DNA of 64,000 nt from Weimeria sp002480925 (GTDB lineage: Bacteria; Bacillota; Clostridia; Lachnospirales; Lachnospiraceae). Under the pieces are notes generated by a model. The model was not told the origin of the DNA. It saw only the letters and a list, made by a program, of their open reading frames with translations, and ran no database searches. Shown here piece after piece: positions 57,592-64,000 of this stretch. Position numbers and translations under genes: made by a program. The stretch's first letter is position 1. Each line of letters starts with the position of its first letter. The stretch lies in contig NZ_JBQHVU010000001.1 of the NCBI RefSeq assembly GCF_052064335.1, positions 62,001 to 126,000 on the forward strand. Direction: 5' to 3'.

Positions 57592-58600
57592 TAAGGCTGC
57601 GATGAAGGAAGCAAGGGAGAGATGGGATGGCATAGCCCATCCTCTTTACGGGCTTGGACAATTCGAAGATCTGATAGTTCAGATAGCAGGAATAAAAGGG
57701 ACAAGTGACATTTCTCTTGACAAAAAAAGAGTCCTTGTTTTCTGCGGAGATAACGGAATATCTGATACCCCGGTCTCACAGAGCGACAGCAGCGTCACAG
57801 CTATGGTAGCAGATGAGATCGCAGAGGGCAGGAGTGCGATAAATGAAATGGCATATTGTGCCGGAGCCGATGTAATCTGTATCGATGCTGGCATAAGGAA
57901 CGATATTGTTTCTACAAATATCATTGATAAGAATGTAGTCAGAGGAACAAAGAATTTCATTTATGAGCCGGCTATGACAATTGAACAGACAAGACAGTGT
58001 ATTGATGCCGGGATAGAGACCGTAAGAGAATTATCATCTGATATCATTGCAGTAGGTGAGATGGGGATTGGAGATACCACATGTGCCTCACTTATCACTG
58101 CATCGCTTCTGGGATTATCTGCCACAGATGTGACAGGGAGGGGCGCCGGCCTTTCAATGGATGGACTTTGCTATAAGGAAAGAGTGATAGGTCAGACTAT
58201 AAAAAAATATGATCTCTATAAGAAAACTCCGCTTGAGATCCTTTCGATCAGCGGAGGCGCAGAGATTGCGGCAATGACAGGAGCCTTCATCGGGGGCAAA
58301 AAATACCATATCCCTCTTATAATTGACGGGGCAGTAAGTCTCTGCTCAGCCCTTCTTGCCGAGAGGCTGTCTCCAGGAGCAAGGGATTTCATGATCGCCT
58401 CCCAGCTGGGAAGAGAAAAGCTTTCTCCATTTATACTAAAGGAGATGTCCCTTAAGGCTCCAATCCATGCCGGGCTTGCCTTCGGAGAGGGCAGTGGGGC
58501 GGTAATGATGTTTCCTCTTTTAGATCAGGCACTAAGTGTATACAATACTGCTCATTCCTTTGAAAGCATGAGTCTTTCTCCCTATAAGCATATGAGCTAA
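57578..58600 (+). CDS. cobT: Nicotinate-nucleotide-dimethylbenzimidazole phosphoribosyltransferase CobT
   Basis: A 340-residue enzyme that activates the lower-ligand base of cobamides. It shows VFCGDNGISDTPVSQS, GAGLSMDG, GEMGIGDTTCAS, and the C-terminal GLAFGEGSGAVMMF with the catalytic Glu. The substrate may be a base other than dimethylbenzimidazole in an anaerobe. Other cob genes are missing, except for the CobU-like fragment at 1127. GAAAGGAGAAGG precedes the ATG. The stop overlaps the convergent pgeF by four bases, leaving no room for a terminator. Confidence 0.94.
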   Translation: MCSLDKAAMKEARERWDGIAHPLYGLGQFEDLIVQIAGIKGTSDISLDKKRVLVFCGDNGISDTPVSQSDSSVTAMVADEIAEGRSAINEMAYCAGADVICIDAGIRNDIVSTNIIDKNVVRGTKNFIYEPAMTIEQTRQCIDAGIETVRELSSDIIAVGEMGIGDTTCASLITASLLGLSATDVTGRGAGLSMDGLCYKERVIGQTIKKYDLYKKTPLEILSISGGAEIAAMTGAFIGGKKYHIPLIIDGAVSLCSALLAERLSPGARDFMIASQLGREKLSPFILKEMSLKAPIHAGLAFGEGSGAVMMFPLLDQALSVYNTAHSFESMSLSPYKHMS

Positions 58601-59412
58601 TCTCTTATCATGATAAATGCTCCCTGGACTCCGCGCTTGCCATGGCTTGCCCTGTGAGAAAAGAGGAGATCAGGATTTTCACAAGTGCATATATCGCTGA
58701 TATGGATATTTTCTTTACGGACTCCGGCCTCCTCCATAGTGATAGCAACTGCTCTTTTCAGATCGAGAAGAAAGTGACCTGGTCTGTTCCTCCTAAGTAT
58801 CTGGTCGGCCTTATCAGGAAAGACCGCCTTGAATTTTTCGGCTACTTCGTCGCTTACCTCATAGCAGTTTCCGCAGATAGCAGGACCAATCCCGCAGATG
58901 ATATCAGCCGGATCTGATCCGTAATTTTCCTGCATAGCCTTTATAGTATTCAGAGCTATTTTTTTTACACTTCCCCTCCATCCGGAGTGGGCAGCACCTA
59001 TGCATTTCTTTACCGGATCAGCGAAGATAAGGGGAAGGCAATCGGCTGAGAAGACCGATAGTACAAGCCCTCTCGTGTCTGTAACCAGTCCGTCCACATC
59101 ATGATAGCCTCTTTCCTTAATAAGGCCGGCTCCCCGGTCACTTTCTCCTACAGCAATGACACGGGCTGTATGTGTCTGGTCGGTAAGGACCAGATCTTCT
59201 GCGCTGCATCCCATAGCCCCTGCCACCCTGTTGAAATTCTCCCTGACATTGGTTTCGGGATCAGAAAGACCTGACTTTAAGTTCAGGCTTTTATAATATC
59301 CCTGGCTTACGCCTCCCCGCCTTGTAGTAAACATATGCTTAATAAAGGGAAGTTCCAAAAAGGCATCGAAGCCGAAATAGGGAAGCTCTCCGTCATAAAA
59401 TCTCATATTCAT
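58597..59412 (-). CDS. pgeF: PgeF/YfiH family multicopper-oxidase-like protein (peptidoglycan editing)
   Basis: A 271-residue protein of the DUF152 family: FTTRRGGVSQGYYKSLNL, VLTDQTHTARV, LSVFSADCLPLIFADP, and GAAHSGWRGSV. The His/Cys/His zinc site is intact (H in QTHT, C in ADC, H in AHSG). E. coli PgeF removes wrong Ser from UDP-MurNAc peptides; other relatives act as purine nucleoside phosphorylases. AAAGGAAAAAG precedes the ATG on its own strand; an ATG two codons in is also possible. It converges with cobT. Confidence 0.92.
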   Translation of the reverse strand: MNMRFYDGELPYFGFDAFLELPFIKHMFTTRRGGVSQGYYKSLNLKSGLSDPETNVRENFNRVAGAMGCSAEDLVLTDQTHTARVIAVGESDRGAGLIKERGYHDVDGLVTDTRGLVLSVFSADCLPLIFADPVKKCIGAAHSGWRGSVKKIALNTIKAMQENYGSDPADIICGIGPAICGNCYEVSDEVAEKFKAVFPDKADQILRRNRPGHFLLDLKRAVAITMEEAGVRKENIHISDICTCENPDLLFSHRASHGKRGVQGAFIMIRD

Positions 59413-59440
59413 AGCTTTTTCCTTTCAGAGGGTTATCGTT

Positions 59441-59469
59441 ATTCTACCACCGAAGCAATCCGACTTCAA
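59441..59469 (-). promoter_or_regulatory. pgeF promoter candidate (minus strand)
   Basis: On the minus strand TTGAAG (59464-59469) and TAGAAT (59441-59446) are 17 bases apart, 29 bases before the pgeF start. Confidence 0.5.
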
Positions 59470-59474
59470 GCCGA

Positions 59475-59503
59475 TTGCATTGAAGGGTCCCTTATGATAA
59501 AAT
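59475..59503 (+). promoter_or_regulatory. Promoter candidate of the zinc protease gene
   Basis: TTGCAT (59475-59480) and TAAAAT (59498-59503) are 17 bases apart, in the divergent gap with pgeF; the two promoters lie back to back. Confidence 0.5.
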
Positions 59504-59534
59504 GTTTTGAAAGAAACGGGGAAAGGAGAAGCTT

Positions 59535-60236
59535 ATGTATCCATTCATGTATTATTTTGATCCAACCTATATACTGGTAATAATCGGCGCTATAATCTGT
59601 GCTATTGCCTCTGCCAGGGTCCATATCACCTATAGCCGCTTTGACAGGGTTCATAACAGAAGAGGAGTGACTGCAGAACAGGTAGCCGATATGATCCTTA
59701 GAAGCGCCGGAATAATGGACGTAAGGATCATGCATGTTAACGGAAATCTCACCGACAACTATAATCCTTCCAATAGGACCCTTAATCTTTCAGACGCTGT
59801 TATGGGAAAGACCTCAGTTGCAGCTATAGGAGTTGCTGCCCATGAATGTGGACATGCTATTCAGGATCAGCAGAATTACGGACCGTTAAGACTTAGAGCC
59901 ATATCTGTTCCTCTGGCCAATATTGGCTCTTATCTGTCGTGGCCTATTCTTATTCTTGGCGTGATACTTGGTTCACCTAAGCTTGCAAATATTGGAATTA
60001 TTGTATTCCTTTTCGTGATTGCCTTTGAGCTAATAACTCTGCCTGTCGAATTCAATGCATCCCACAGGGCTCTAAAGATCCTGTCAGAATCTCAGATTCT
60101 TGAAAGAGATGAGGTGAAAAAAGCAAGAAGCGTGCTAGCCGCCGCAGCCATGACCTATGTAGCAGCTTTGTTCTCAGCTTTTCTTCAGCTGTTTAGGATG
60201 ATACTGATAGCTGGGAGTGCAGACAGGGATGACTGA
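59535..60236 (+). CDS. yugP: Zinc metallopeptidase, YugP-like, membrane-bound
   Basis: A 233-residue protein. An N-terminal helix (YILVIIGAIICAIASARV) is followed by the catalytic motif HECGH (His103, Glu104, His107: GVAAHECGHAIQDQ), two hydrophobic segments (about 125-170), an ELITLPVEFNASHRAL segment with a likely third zinc ligand (Glu), and a C-terminal helix. The YugP family is of unknown substrate and may act in membrane protein quality control. GAAAGGAGAAG precedes the ATG. Confidence 0.9.
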   Translation: MYPFMYYFDPTYILVIIGAIICAIASARVHITYSRFDRVHNRRGVTAEQVADMILRSAGIMDVRIMHVNGNLTDNYNPSNRTLNLSDAVMGKTSVAAIGVAAHECGHAIQDQQNYGPLRLRAISVPLANIGSYLSWPILILGVILGSPKLANIGIIVFLFVIAFELITLPVEFNASHRALKILSESQILERDEVKKARSVLAAAAMTYVAALFSAFLQLFRMILIAGSADRDD

Positions 60237-60293
60237 GAGGTTAGGGCCTAGGGGGTAGTCCATAAACCCCTAACGACCTCCGGTATCTATCTA

Positions 60294-60327
60294 GCGGATA
60301 AATATCTGTTTATCCGCATTTTATATT
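60294..60327 (+). terminator. Weak intrinsic terminator candidate
   Basis: GCGGATAAA (60294-60302) pairs perfectly with TTTATCCGC (60309-60317) across TATCTG. The tail ATTTTATATT is only partly T, so it may be weak. It lies 58 bases after the protease gene. Confidence 0.5.
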
Positions 60328-60354
60328 GAAAAGCAATCTGTAATCATGTATAAT
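60326..60354 (+). promoter_or_regulatory. Promoter of the tyrosine recombinase gene
   Basis: TTGAAA (60326-60331) and TATAAT (60349-60354) are 17 bases apart, 24 bases before the start codon. Confidence 0.7.
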
Positions 60355-60378
60355 AGATTTTATTGGAGGCTTTTTATT

Positions 60379-61452
60379 ATGGCTAAGGATTCAGACTTCT
60401 ATAAGGAAAAGAAAAACAAACAGACTATAAAGCTGCGGGAGCTTCTTTCAAGGCTGCCAGGCTTTGCATGTGACTATATCTACAGCAAGGAAATGACATC
60501 ACAGACCAGTACCCTGGTCGCATATTGCTATGATCTGATCACATTTTTCCAGTATATGATCGATACAAATCCTATCTGCAAAGGACTAAGTACCAAGGAT
60601 TTCAGGCTTGAAATATTAGAAAAGGTCACATCCGAGGATATTGCCGAATACCAGAGATATCTCCGCCTTGACTTAGACAGCGATTCAAAGACCATTCATG
60701 AGAATGACAAGAAGGCGATCGCAAGGAAAATGGCCCCTCTGCGTGGTCTTTTCCATTATCATCTGATCCATAAGAACATAAAGGAAGATCCGACAGTCCT
60801 TGTCCCGCTCCCAAGGCTTAAGAAAGATAAGAATATAATCCGTATGTCAAATTATGAGGTTCAGGCAATACTTTCAGCGATAGAGAACGGTAATGCCTCT
60901 ATGTCAAAGCGTCAGAGGATCTACTGTGAGAAAACAAAGCAGAGGGATCTGGCCATACTTACCCTGATGCTGAATACAGGGATCCGTGTTTCAGAGTGCA
61001 ACGGGCTTGACTGCACGGATGTAGATCTTAAGGTAAATACTATCACCATAGTAAGAAAGGGTGGCGGAACAGACGTCCTGTATTTTGGAGATGAGGTCCA
61101 CCAGGTATTAGATGACTATATGGATGGCGAAAGAAAGGGAATAATCCCTAAGGACGGCCATGAGAAGGCTCTCTTTCTGTCACTCCAGGGAAAAAGGATG
61201 AGCGTTGATGCTATTGAGCGACTTGTGAAAAAATATGCAAGGATGGTCGTCCCAAATAAACATATCACTCCTCATAAGCTAAGGAGCACATATGGCACGG
61301 CCCTTTACAGGGAAACCGGTGATATAAGGCTTGTAGCTGATGTGCTGGGACATGAGAATATAAACACCACGATCGACTACTATGCTGCTATTGAGGATGA
61401 GCACAAGAAGGAGGCTGCAAACGCTGTTGACTTTCACAGAAAGGATCAGTAG
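60379..61452 (+). CDS. Tyrosine recombinase (XerC/XerD-like)
   Basis: A 357-residue site-specific recombinase. The N-terminal SAM-like DNA-binding domain (about 1-150) is followed by the catalytic domain with Arg203 (TGIRVSE), a Lys in the beta-hairpin (VRKGGG), His299 and Arg302 (HKLRSTYGT), His325 (LGHEN) and nucleophile Tyr334 (TIDYY). It is longer than E. coli XerC/D (298) because of inserts in the front part. No phage genes, att sites or tRNA lie nearby, so a housekeeping role such as dimer resolution is likelier than a mobile element. The ATG at 60379 follows TTGGAGG. Confidence 0.87.
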   Translation: MAKDSDFYKEKKNKQTIKLRELLSRLPGFACDYIYSKEMTSQTSTLVAYCYDLITFFQYMIDTNPICKGLSTKDFRLEILEKVTSEDIAEYQRYLRLDLDSDSKTIHENDKKAIARKMAPLRGLFHYHLIHKNIKEDPTVLVPLPRLKKDKNIIRMSNYEVQAILSAIENGNASMSKRQRIYCEKTKQRDLAILTLMLNTGIRVSECNGLDCTDVDLKVNTITIVRKGGGTDVLYFGDEVHQVLDDYMDGERKGIIPKDGHEKALFLSLQGKRMSVDAIERLVKKYARMVVPNKHITPHKLRSTYGTALYRETGDIRLVADVLGHENINTTIDYYAAIEDEHKKEAANAVDFHRKDQ

Positions 61453-61461
61453 CCTCTGGAC

Positions 61462-62379
61462 CTACTTATCCTTAAGAAGCTTTAAAAGCCTTACAAAATA
61501 ATCCGGAAGAGGTGCATTTACTTCTATATATTTCCCTGTTGTGGGATGGATAAAGCCCAGTGTCATTGCATGCAGGCACTGTCCCTGAAGTCTGAACGGA
61601 CATTTTGACGGACCATATACAGTGTCCCCAAGAAGAGGATGCCCGATAGAGGCCATATGAACTCTTATCTGATGTGTACGACCGGTTTCCAGCCTGAATT
61701 CACAATAGGCATAATCTCTGAAATTCGAAAGGACCCTGTAATGGGTCACCGCTCTCCTGCCGTGGACCTGGTCTATAGCCATTTTCTTCCTGTCCTTGCT
61801 GCTTCTGCCGATCGGAGCGTCGATAGTCCCGGACCTATCAGGCATTCTTCCAATTACTATACCCCTGTAGATCCGGTTTAAGGAATGCTCCTTTATCTGC
61901 TGGGCAATAAGCAGATGGGCATGGTCATTCTTACATATTATCAGAGAGCCTGTAGTATCACGGTCTATCCTATGGACAATGCCCGGACGGATAACTCCAT
62001 TTATAGCTGAAAGTGAGTCACCGCAATGGTACATGACTGCATTTACAAGAGTATGGTCAGGATGTCCGGGCGCCGGATGGACCACCATTCCCTTGGGCTT
62101 ATTTACTACAAGGACATCGCAATCCTCATAGAGTATATCAAGCGGAATGTTTTCCGGACTTACATCAAGGACCTCCTCCTCGATAGGGAGGATGGTGATC
62201 ATGTCATCGGTACGAAGCTTGTAATTATTCTTGACTGGCTTGTCGTTTACAAGGATCTTCTGGTCCTCAATGGCCTTCTGATAGAATGAACGGGTCTTAT
62301 CTCCATTATCTGCCAGAAACCTGTCTATACGTATTCCCTCTGATCCTTTATCTATAACTATCTGTTCTTCTTTATCCAT
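61462..62379 (-). CDS. RluD-like 23S rRNA pseudouridine synthase
   Basis: A 305-residue protein with an S4 domain (RIDRFLADN, SFYQKAIEDQKILVND) and the RluA catalytic domain: VVNKPKGMVVHPAPGH, then IVHRIDRDTTGSLIICK with the catalytic Asp, and GRTHQIRVHMASIGHPLLGD. It is closer to RluD (U1911/1915/1917 of helix 69) than the gene at 29763. It follows lspA with a 22-base overlap, the usual lspA-rluD order of Firmicutes. It converges with the recombinase gene; only 9 bases lie between them. Confidence 0.93.
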   Translation of the reverse strand: MDKEEQIVIDKGSEGIRIDRFLADNGDKTRSFYQKAIEDQKILVNDKPVKNNYKLRTDDMITILPIEEEVLDVSPENIPLDILYEDCDVLVVNKPKGMVVHPAPGHPDHTLVNAVMYHCGDSLSAINGVIRPGIVHRIDRDTTGSLIICKNDHAHLLIAQQIKEHSLNRIYRGIVIGRMPDRSGTIDAPIGRSSKDRKKMAIDQVHGRRAVTHYRVLSNFRDYAYCEFRLETGRTHQIRVHMASIGHPLLGDTVYGPSKCPFRLQGQCLHAMTLGFIHPTTGKYIEVNAPLPDYFVRLLKLLKDK

Positions 62380-62888
62380 GTATTAAGATCCTCATCAGAC
62401 ATTCCGAAAATCAGGAAGATAAGAAGGAAAATGACGGAAAGAGTCACATAGATATCAGCGACATTGAAGACCGGAAAATTGATCAGAGAAAAATATATGA
62501 AGTCAGTCACCTTATGAAAGGCAACCCTGTCAATATAATTTCCGATTGCTCCAGCGAAAAGGGTGGATAGGCAGAAGGCCATACGAAGATACTTCCTCTC
62601 GAAGGGGAGCCGGAGGAAGAAATAAGTCACAAGGGCTGCTACCAGTGGAGTCAGGATAAAGAATACAAGTGACTTTCCGTTAAGAATCGAAAAGGCTGCT
62701 CCAGTATTGAACAGTAGCTGGAGCTCAAGTACGCCTGGTATAAGTACTACATTTCCTGAGCTTAAGGCTTCTCTTGCTATCTGCTTTGTCCACTGATCTA
62801 AAAGGATTAGAAGGATAATATAGATCAGAAAGAAAATATAATATTTTTTCTTGCTTTTATACAGCATATTTTTCATCGTAAAAATCAT
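62358..62888 (-). CDS. lspA: Lipoprotein signal peptidase (signal peptidase II)
   Basis: A 176-residue membrane protease with four helices that cuts prolipoproteins before the lipidated Cys. The two catalytic Asp residues are in GNYIDRV and FPVFNVADIYV, and LLDQWTKQIA and LLFNTGAAFSIL are also conserved. The sulfate-binding lipoprotein at 45704 is one likely substrate. The start overlaps the aroB stop; internal ATGs at codons 5 and 8 are possible starts. Confidence 0.95.
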   Translation of the reverse strand: MIFTMKNMLYKSKKKYYIFFLIYIILLILLDQWTKQIAREALSSGNVVLIPGVLELQLLFNTGAAFSILNGKSLVFFILTPLVAALVTYFFLRLPFERKYLRMAFCLSTLFAGAIGNYIDRVAFHKVTDFIYFSLINFPVFNVADIYVTLSVIFLLIFLIFGMSDEDLNTWIKKNR

Positions 62889-63985
62889 TTCAGGATCTGA
62901 TCGATCGCGGTCAGCAGGTCTTGATCTGTGAGTCCTGTATCTATCATAGCCTCACCGATTTCTTTAAGAAGGATGAATCTGATATGACCACAAGCCATCT
63001 TCTTATCGGATTTCGTCGTAGCCAGAATTTTTTTTGCATCATATCTGTCAGCTGGAACTGACAGAGGAAGGTCGTATGAAGATATCAGATCAAGAATCAT
63101 CCTATAGTCGTCGGATGAGATATATCCCTTCTTCATGGATAGATATGAGGCGGCATTCATTCCTAAGGCCACGCACTGGCCATGAGACAGAGAAAAATCC
63201 GAAAGCTTCTCCACAGCATGTCCGATCGTATGACCGAAATTCAATGTGGCTCTGATGCCCTGCTCCTTTGGATCAGTCTCAACTACCCTTCCCTTTATCT
63301 GACAGCTTCTCTTTACTACTGTAAGCATAGCATCTGGATCAAAGGAGCGGATCTTTTGCCTCTTATCTATCAGGAAGTTAAGATAGGCCTTATCAGCTAT
63401 AAGTCCGTGCTTTATGACCTCTCCCATGCCTGATGCAAGCTGGTCGGCAGGAAGACTCTCTAGGACAGAAAGATTCATATAAACGAGTCTGGGCATATAG
63501 AATGCTCCCACCATATTCTTGAAGGCCCTGAAATCGACTCCGGTTTTGCCGCCTATTGAGGAATCTACCATAGAAAGAAGGCTTGTAGGCATCTGGATAA
63601 AATCTATGCCGCGAAGATAAGTCGCTGCGGTAAAACCGCAAAGATCACCAACTACACCGCCTCCTAATGCAACAAGCAGATCATGTCTGTCAAAATGAGA
63701 CTTTATCAGGAATTCGTAAAGATCTTCCACTACATCAAGGTTCTTTGAAGCCTCTCCTGCCCTGAATACGAACTGAGTGACAAGTGAGGCTGCATGGCAA
63801 AGGGTATCCTTTACAGCATCCAGATAAAGCTCTGATACGTTTGAATCGCTGACTATACAGATCCTGCTATAGGTCCTGCCGGTTTTACTGATATAGTCTA
63901 AAAGCCTGCTGTAGTCATGTGTAAGAGCTATCCTGTAGCAGGGACTGCCCTCGTAATTTATCTGTAATTCATCTGTATCTTTCAT
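62885..63985 (-). CDS. aroB: 3-dehydroquinate synthase AroB
   Basis: A 366-residue NAD- and metal-dependent enzyme for the second step of the shikimate pathway. It shows LLVALGGGVVGDLCGFTAATYLRG in order, QMPTSLLSMVDSSIGGKTGVDF, KHGLIADKAY, and the metal site NFGHTIGHAVEKLS. The ATG at 63985 is chosen; an in-frame TTG at 63997 is preceded by a stop codon (63998-64000), which may be the end of an upstream gene outside the window. It forms an operon with lspA and the RluD gene. Confidence 0.95.
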   Translation of the reverse strand: MKDTDELQINYEGSPCYRIALTHDYSRLLDYISKTGRTYSRICIVSDSNVSELYLDAVKDTLCHAASLVTQFVFRAGEASKNLDVVEDLYEFLIKSHFDRHDLLVALGGGVVGDLCGFTAATYLRGIDFIQMPTSLLSMVDSSIGGKTGVDFRAFKNMVGAFYMPRLVYMNLSVLESLPADQLASGMGEVIKHGLIADKAYLNFLIDKRQKIRSFDPDAMLTVVKRSCQIKGRVVETDPKEQGIRATLNFGHTIGHAVEKLSDFSLSHGQCVALGMNAASYLSMKKGYISSDDYRMILDLISSYDLPLSVPADRYDAKKILATTKSDKKMACGHIRFILLKEIGEAMIDTGLTDQDLLTAIDQILK

Positions 63986-64000
63986 AATATCATCCAATTA

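Noticed and set aside
60379..61452. Integrase of a prophage or genomic island
   Set aside because: No phage, plasmid or transfer genes, tRNA or att repeats lie nearby; neighbours are core genes.
1..64000. CRISPR array or phage-defence system
   Set aside because: No regularly spaced direct repeats with unique spacers and no cas, restriction or toxin-antitoxin genes were recognised; the only repeat cluster (44001-44228) has irregular spacing and palindromic units.

Overview
The window looks like a chromosomal core region of an anaerobic, low-to-mid-GC Firmicute of the class Clostridia, most likely family Lachnospiraceae. The grounds are the heavy use of AGG/AGA arginine and ATA isoleucine codons, strong AGGAGG ribosome binding sites, TTGACA-N17-TATAAT promoters, and Firmicutes-type gene pairs: YtfI/YtfJ, rpmB divergent from asp23-fakA-recG, RemA-gmk-rpoZ, the TIGR03960-TIGR03936-rng-rplU-prp-rpmA series, RecU, and a short HisG with HisZ. 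No tRNA, rRNA, CRISPR array, insertion sequence or prophage was seen. Coding density is very high, and most neighbouring genes overlap by 1-50 bases.

Layout. 1-6267: the end of a copper ATPase with a C-terminal metal-binding domain, thiE, a cut-down CobU-like gene, two paralogous membrane diguanylate cyclases, 5-formyl-THF cyclo-ligase and a HAD phosphatase. 6328-11158: proA, miaB, ruvA, ruvB, zapA. 11161-17063: a U32 protein, a SEDS glycosyltransferase with its class B penicillin-binding protein, and the ytfI/ytfJ (gerW) pair. 17110-21754: rpmB on the minus strand, divergent from asp23-fakA-recG, then a 34-residue hydrophobic small ORF closed by a strong terminator. 21875-29044: rqcH, then remA-gmk-rpoZ-rimO-pgsA-pncC-rsmD-coaD-coiled-coil protein, ending at a 13-bp terminator hairpin. 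29089-31200: HAD phosphatase, pseudouridine synthase, recU. 31273-36265: a his operon (hisZ-G-D-B and a three-domain HisA/F-like-HisI-HisE fusion) behind a consensus promoter. 36284-44603: the radical SAM/RNase G/L21/Prp/L27/Obg/YhbY/NadD-YqeK/RsfS translation block, interrupted by a diverged repeat cluster before rsfS. 44889-45512: lexA on the minus strand. 45704-54129: a sulfate assimilation island. 54201-61452: DinG-type helicase, EamA transporter, cobT, pgeF (minus), a YugP-type zinc protease and a tyrosine recombinase. 61462-63985: aroB-lspA-rluD on the minus strand.

The most distinctive system is the sulfate island. It holds an ABC sulfate importer (sbp-cysT-cysW-cysA), an AprAB-type APS reductase, and CysD/CysN ATP sulfurylase. 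A 31-bp element (25 of 31 positions identical) sits in both 5' regions, at 45671-45701 and 51570-51600, and probably binds one common regulator. CysN carries a C-terminal tail that reads like a dead APS kinase (CysC) domain without its P-loop. That fits a route in which APS is reduced directly and PAPS is not needed. Other points of note are a HisA/F-like domain with a Tyr in place of the catalytic Asp on the HisIE fusion, an RNase G without its zinc-link motif, an omega subunit with a long acidic tail, and a probably leaderless helicase mRNA. The rest is ordinary housekeeping. All functional names rest on motif recognition by eye, without any database search.
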